A stretch of DNA of 9,706 nucleotides, from positions 1 to 9,706 of the forward strand of contig CALLWN010000036.1 in assembly GCA_938016505.1 (NCBI GenBank). Reading direction: 5' to 3'. Source of the stretch: an uncultured Sphingomonadaceae bacterium (GTDB lineage: Bacteria > Pseudomonadota > Alphaproteobacteria > Sphingomonadales > Sphingomonadaceae). The notes beneath the pieces are model-generated. The model had not been told where the DNA came from and searched no databases. It worked only from the letters and a program-made list of their open reading frames with translations. Shown here one piece after another: positions 5,651 to 9,706 of the stretch. The position numbers and the translations under genes are program-made. Position 1 is the first letter of the stretch. Every line of letters begins with the position of its first letter.

Positions 5651-6198
5651 TCCGCATCATCGCCGGGCGCTGGCGATCCCGGCTGCTCGAAAGCCCGGCC
5701 GGGCGCGCCACGCGTCCGACTGCCAACCGCGCCCGCGAAACGCTGTTCTCGATGCTTGGGTCGCGCCTGGGCGATTTCGAGGGGCTTGCCGTTCTCGACC
5801 TGTTCGCGGGCTCGGGCGCGCTCGGGCTCGAGGCGCTTTCGCGCGGCGCCGATGAAGCCGTGCTGGTGGAAAATGACCCTGCCGCGGCGCGCGCCTGCGA
5901 GGCGAACATTCGCCGACTCGGCGCCACCGCCACGCTCTTGCGCCTCGACGCCACCCGTCTGCCGCCAGCGAAGCGCGCCTTCGATCTTGTGCTGGTCGAC
6001 CCGCCCTATGGCCAGGGACTCGCCGAGGCCGCGATCGCCTCGGCGCGCGCAGGCGGCTGGCTGACCCCCCACGCGCTTGTCGCCTGCGAGACCGCTCGTG
6101 CCGAACCCTTGGCCCCGGCCGGCCTCGTGGCGCTCGCCTGCCGGCCAGTCGGCAAGGCGATGCTCCATCTGCTCGCGCCCCTTACGGAATCGGCTTGA
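5647..6198 (+). CDS. rsmD: 16S rRNA (guanine(966)-N(2))-methyltransferase
   Basis: 183-residue SAM-dependent methyltransferase that places m2G966 in 16S rRNA of the assembling 30S subunit. Length and motifs fit RsmD: the N-terminal MIRIIAGRWRSR and RPTANRARETLFSML (about 23-37), SAM-binding motif I DLFAGSGALGLEALSRGA (51-68), the acidic VEND motif (74-77), and the catalytic motif IV DPPY (118-121) for exocyclic amine methylation. The ATG at 5647 overlaps the TGA of the pseudouridine synthase (ATGA), indicating translational coupling. Its TGA (6196-6198) precedes the helicase start. Pairing of an rRNA pseudouridine synthase with rsmD is common in alphaproteobacteria and makes a small ribosome-maturation unit. 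Confidence 0.96.
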   Translation: MIRIIAGRWRSRLLESPAGRATRPTANRARETLFSMLGSRLGDFEGLAVLDLFAGSGALGLEALSRGADEAVLVENDPAAARACEANIRRLGATATLLRLDATRLPPAKRAFDLVLVDPPYGQGLAEAAIASARAGGWLTPHALVACETARAEPLAPAGLVALACRPVGKAMLHLLAPLTESA

Positions 6199-6221
6199 GT
6201 TCGCTATCCGTTCCTGTGTTG

Positions 6222-8498
6222 ATGGCCAGCCTTCCCCAACCCGATCCGCCCTGGCTCGAGGGACTGAACCCGCCGCAGCGCGCGGCTGCCACCACGTTTG
6301 CCGGGCCGCTGCTGCTGCTCGCCGGCGCCGGGACAGGCAAGACACGGGCGCTGACCGCGCGGCTCGCCCATATTCTCGCCACCCGCGCGGCATGGCCGAG
6401 CCAGATCCTTGCCGTCACCTTCACCAACAAGGCCGCGCGCGAGATGCGCGAACGGCTGCGCGCCGTGTTCGGAGATGCAATCGAGGGGATGCCGTTCCTC
6501 GGGACCTTCCACGCCACTGCGGCGCGCATGCTCCGCCGCCACGCCGGCCTCGTCGGGCTGACAGCAGGCTTCACCATTCTCGACCCCGACGATGTCGAGC
6601 GCCTGCTGAAGCGGCTGATCCGCGAGGCCGGGCTCGACGACCGCCGCTGGCCCCCCAAGATGCTTGCGAGCCTCATCGACCGCTTCAAGAACAGCGGCAA
6701 GCTGCCCAAGGATCTCGACGCAGCCGACACCCGGGCCTTTGCCGACGGCCGCGCCGGCGAACTCTATGCGCGCTATCAGGCCGAGCTCGGTCGCCTCGAC
6801 GCCTGCGACTTCGGTGACCTCCTTCTGCACATGCTCGCCATCTTCCGCGCCCATCCGGACGTGAAGGCGGATTGGCAGGCACGGTTCCGCCACATTCTGG
6901 TCGACGAGTTCCAGGATACCAACGCAGCGCAATATCAATGGCTGCGCGCACTCGCCGCTCCGTCCGAAGGCGGCACGGCCACCCTGTGCTGCGTCGGCGA
7001 TGACGACCAGTCGATCTACAGCTGGCGCGGCGCCGAAATCGGCAACATGCTCAGCTTCGAGCGCGACTTCCCGGGCGCGCAGGTCATCAGGCTCGAGCAG
7101 AATTACCGATCCACCGGCCATATCCTTGGTGCTGCCGGCGGTGTGATCGCCCGCAACCGCGGCCGCATGGGAAAGACGCTCTGGACCGAAGCCCATGCCG
7201 GCGAACCTGTCGCCGTGATCGGGGTCTGGGACGGGCCGGAGGAAGCGCGGCTGGTGGGAGAGCGGATCGAGCGGCTTCAGCGCGAGGGCGCAGCGCTCGC
7301 CGATATCGCGATTCTGGTTCGCGCCCAGTTCCAGACCCGAGAGTTCGAGGACCGCTTCATCCAGATCGGCCTGCCCTACCGAATCGTCGGTGGCTTCCGC
7401 TTCTACGAGCGGGCCGAAGTGCGCGATGCGCTGGCCTATCTGCGCGCGACGCTCTCGCCTGCCGACAGCCTTGCCTTCGAGCGCATCATCAATGCACCGC
7501 GCCGGGGCCTCGGCGAGAAATCGCTCGCGCGGCTTGCTGCCTTCGCCCGCGCGTCGGGCCTCTCGCTCCAGGCAGCGGCCGCCCAGCTGGCCGAGACTGA
7601 CGAGCTTCCGGGGGCTGCGCGCTCCGGCCTGCGCGCGCTGGTCGCTGGCCTCAGGCGCTGGCGGGAGCTTGCGCCTTCGCTTCGCCCGCCCGCGCTCCTC
7701 GATCATGTGCTCGACGAAAGTGGCTACCGCGCCATGCTCGAGACCGACCGCTCGGTCGAGGCGCAGGGCCGGCTCGAGAACCTGAGGGAACTCGCCCGTG
7801 CCATGGAGGAATGGCCCGATGCCGAGAGCTTCCTCGAGCATGTCGCCCTGGTCATGGACAATGACCGCGACGATGCGAGCGAGAAGGTCACGCTGATGAC
7901 GCTTCATGCCGCCAAGGGGCTGGAGTTCGGCCATGTGTTCCTCCCCGGCTGGGAGGAAGGCGTCTTCCCCTCGCAGCGCGCGCTCGATGAGGGCGGCGAG
8001 GCAAGCCTCGAGGAGGAGCGCAGGCTCGCCTATGTCGGCATCACCCGGGCCCGCCGGCGGGCGACGATCCTTCACGCTGCAAACCGGCGGATCTATGGCC
8101 AGTGGACCTCGTCCATCCCGAGCCGGTTCATCGCCGAGCTTCCGCCCGCCCATGTTGCCGCAGAGACCACGATGACCGGCGGCGCAAGCCTGTGGCGGGC
8201 AGCCGTCATGGGGGAGGCGGATCCCTTCGCCCATGTCGCGCGCGCCGCCGGCCGCGGCCCAGGCTGGAGCCGGGCCTCGGGACAGCCGCAGCACGCCCGG
8301 ACCGTCGAGGGCCGGGTGCTCGCGTCGGCCGTCGGTGGAGCGCCGCGCACCGACATTGCGATCGGCGCACGGGTGTTCCACCAGAAGTTCGGTTCCGGCA
8401 CCGTGACCGCGAAGGAGGGCAACAAGCTCGAGGTCGCCTTTGACCATGCGGGCGCGAAGATGGTGCTTGACAGCTTCGTCACGACGCCATCGGCCTGA
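6222..8498 (+). CDS. UvrD/PcrA-type superfamily 1 DNA helicase
   Basis: 758-residue ATP-dependent 3'-5' DNA helicase of the UvrD/PcrA/Rep group, for nucleotide excision and mismatch repair and clearing of replication blocks. All SF1A motifs are present in order: Q motif LNPPQRAA, Walker A AGAGTGKT (about 34-41), Ia TFTNKAAREM, II VDEFQDTN (about 227-234), III GDDDQSIYSWRGAE (about 259-272), IV RLEQNYRST, V VTLMTLHAAKGLEF and VI EERRLAYVGITRAR. The last 48 residues (ARVFHQKFGSGTV onward) match the Tudor-like C-terminal domain by which PcrA/UvrD binds RNA polymerase, implying transcription-coupled repair. ATG 6222 is chosen; a TTG at 6195 overlapping the rsmD stop would add 9 residues and has GGAA upstream. 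It lies 23 bp after rsmD, presumably in the same operon. No clear terminator follows. uvrD and pcrA are not separated here, so no symbol is given. Confidence 0.95.
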   Translation: MASLPQPDPPWLEGLNPPQRAAATTFAGPLLLLAGAGTGKTRALTARLAHILATRAAWPSQILAVTFTNKAAREMRERLRAVFGDAIEGMPFLGTFHATAARMLRRHAGLVGLTAGFTILDPDDVERLLKRLIREAGLDDRRWPPKMLASLIDRFKNSGKLPKDLDAADTRAFADGRAGELYARYQAELGRLDACDFGDLLLHMLAIFRAHPDVKADWQARFRHILVDEFQDTNAAQYQWLRALAAPSEGGTATLCCVGDDDQSIYSWRGAEIGNMLSFERDFPGAQVIRLEQNYRSTGHILGAAGGVIARNRGRMGKTLWTEAHAGEPVAVIGVWDGPEEARLVGERIERLQREGAALADIAILVRAQFQTREFEDRFIQIGLPYRIVGGFRFYERAEVRDALAYLRATLSPADSLAFERIINAPRRGLGEKSLARLAAFARASGLSLQAAAAQLAETDELPGAARSGLRALVAGLRRWRELAPSLRPPALLDHVLDESGYRAMLETDRSVEAQGRLENLRELARAMEEWPDAESFLEHVALVMDNDRDDASEKVTLMTLHAAKGLEFGHVFLPGWEEGVFPSQRALDEGGEASLEEERRLAYVGITRARRRATILHAANRRIYGQWTSSIPSRFIAELPPAHVAAETTMTGGASLWRAAVMGEADPFAHVARAAGRGPGWSRASGQPQHARTVEGRVLASAVGGAPRTDIAIGARVFHQKFGSGTVTAKEGNKLEVAFDHAGAKMVLDSFVTTPSA

Positions 8499-8622
8499 CT
8501 GCCAGTGGCCGGCTCACCGCCGCGACACCAGCCTTCGCAACAATTCCGCAAACCTGCTGACGCGAGAACTTCAATCTGGGAGCCTAGGGCCAGCCCCAAT
8601 TCCACGCACGGGGGCTTGTGTC

Positions 8623-9706
8623 ATGTCGGTTCGTTTGCCATCCTTTCTCATCACGCTCGCATGGGCGCCTGTCGCGCTTGCTGCCGAGGAGGCGACGCTC
8701 CCCGAAGCTCCGGAAGCCGACGAGATCGTGGTCTTCGCACCCATCCTCGAGGCCCAGCAGCGTGCGCTTGAGGAACAGCGCAATGCGCTGAACCGGGTCG
8801 ACATCCTGTCGTCCGACACGGTCGGCCGGTTCGCCGACCAGACGGTTGCCGGCGCGCTTGCACGGCTTCCGGCGGTCGCCGTCCAGCGCGACCAGGGGCA
8901 GGAGCGCTACATCCAGGTGCGCGGTGCGCCGAACCGCTGGACCTCGGTCAAGTTCGATGGCGTGCCCGTCATCGGCGTGGACGAGGGCGGCACGACCCGC
9001 GCCTTCCGCTTCGATGCCATTCCCGCCGTGCTGCTCTCGACAGTCGCGCTCAACAAGTCGCTGCTCGCCGAAATGCCTGCCGAGGCCGTGGTTGGCCAGA
9101 TCGACCTGCGCTCCTGGTCGCCGTTCGAAAAGGAGGGCTTCGGGCTTTCCGGAGACGCGGGCGCCGGCGTCATGGGTCTTGGCATGGGGTTGCAGCGCCA
9201 GGCCAATCTCCGCGCTTCCTGGTCGAACGACCGCATCGGGTTCGTGATCGGCGGCTCCAACTACAAGCGCCGGCAAACCACCGACAACCGTGAGGCAGCC
9301 TATGACGACAGTGGCGCGCCCACGATCCTCGACTTTCGCAGCTACATTCTCGAGCGGGAGAATCTGGGGGCGTTCGCCCGCGCCGAATGGAAACCGTCTG
9401 GCGACCACAATATCTTCATCGGCACCACCTACACCGAGTTCAACGACGACGAGCAGCGCAACCAGTATGTGTTCCAGCTGCTGACCGCATCTCCAAGCGG
9501 CGTGCGCGGCGTGGACCGGGGCGCGCTCGTCGCAGTGCAGAACCGCGGCACGCTCGAGGATGGCGACTATCGGAACAACAACTGGATCACCACGGCCGGT
9601 GGTGACCATCGCTTCGGCGAGGCGTGGACCCTCAACTGGCGGGTGAACTACACCGAGACCGAGAACACCACATATCTGCCCATCCTGCTGCAGCAGGCGA
9701 ACAACC
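8623..9706 (+). CDS. TonB-dependent outer-membrane receptor, 3' end cut off by window
   Basis: N-terminal 361 residues of a TonB-dependent receptor, still open at the window end. A signal peptide is visible: MSVRLPSFLITLAWAPVALA, cleaved after the ALA at about residue 20. EIVV at 34-37 may be the TonB box. The plug domain (about 57-165) shows ADQTVAGALARLPAVAVQRDQGQERYIQVRG in overlapping parts, then the FDGVPV segment, and the barrel follows with alternating strands such as NLRASWSN and NLGAFARAEWKP. Such receptors import siderophores, vitamin B12, sugars or other large ligands using TonB-ExbBD energy; the substrate is not readable from this half. The style matches the TonB-Xanth-Caul group abundant in sphingomonads. 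The ATG at 8623 has a weak GGGGG 8 nt upstream. No convincing promoter, and no regulator, is seen in the 124-bp gap after the helicase gene. Confidence 0.92.
   Translation, partial: MSVRLPSFLITLAWAPVALAAEEATLPEAPEADEIVVFAPILEAQQRALEEQRNALNRVDILSSDTVGRFADQTVAGALARLPAVAVQRDQGQERYIQVRGAPNRWTSVKFDGVPVIGVDEGGTTRAFRFDAIPAVLLSTVALNKSLLAEMPAEAVVGQIDLRSWSPFEKEGFGLSGDAGAGVMGLGMGLQRQANLRASWSNDRIGFVIGGSNYKRRQTTDNREAAYDDSGAPTILDFRSYILERENLGAFARAEWKPSGDHNIFIGTTYTEFNDDEQRNQYVFQLLTASPSGVRGVDRGALVAVQNRGTLEDGDYRNNNWITTAGGDHRFGEAWTLNWRVNYTETENTTYLPILLQQANN

Noticed and set aside
6204..8447. A 747-codon open frame on the minus strand opposite the helicase gene
   Set aside because: It is antisense to a gene with all SF1 motifs. 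In GC-rich DNA the complement of a real gene is often stop-free, and the translation shows no recognisable domain.
8499..8622. Promoter or terminator between the helicase and the TonB-dependent receptor
   Set aside because: TTCAAT at 8570-8575 could be a -10 box but no matching -35 box lies 16-18 bp upstream, and no GC stem with a T-run is present.
8584..9609. A 341-codon minus-strand frame opposite the TonB-dependent receptor
   Set aside because: The plus strand has a signal peptide, plug domain and barrel strands; the antisense product shows no domain.

Overview
The window is a GC-rich stretch of a bacterial chromosome. Gene content, codon use and the tRNA and rRNA-modification genes point to an alphaproteobacterium, most likely of the order Sphingomonadales; this rests on recalled protein similarity, not on a search. 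Genes are tightly packed, with several overlapping start and stop codons. The content is mostly housekeeping, with no phage, transposon, CRISPR or defence genes.

Layout: (1) 2-1072 (+), the 3' part of an acyl-CoA dehydrogenase of the ACAD10/11-like branch, then 1105-1782 (+), a YiiM-type MOSC protein. (2) 1863-2194, on the minus strand, holds a CAU-anticodon tRNA (probably tRNA-Ile2) and, just upstream, an unannotated stretch of about 140 nt. That stretch looks like a small RNA gene: a promoter-like element, two hairpins exposing CCUCC-like or C-rich loops, and a strong intrinsic terminator. (3) 2195-4083 (-), trxB (thioredoxin reductase) and a LysR regulator whose start overlaps the trxB stop (TGATG). 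(4) A 128-bp divergent intergenic region (4084-4211) with a 13-bp tandem direct repeat and a promoter that would make the next gene leaderless. (5) 4212-8498 (+), four genes in probable translational coupling: Lrp/AsnC regulator, RluB/RsuA-type pseudouridine synthase, rsmD, and a UvrD/PcrA-type helicase. (6) 8623 to the window end (+), the N-terminal part of a TonB-dependent outer-membrane receptor.

Functionally, region 5 links ribosome maturation (23S or 16S pseudouridylation and 16S m2G966 methylation) with DNA repair under one regulator-led operon. Region 3 is a thiol-redox unit with its own LysR regulator. The only candidate for something undescribed is the small RNA at about 1975-2116: its loops could act as anti-Shine-Dalgarno elements, as in other alphaproteobacterial C-rich-loop sRNAs. 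No exotic protein system was found.
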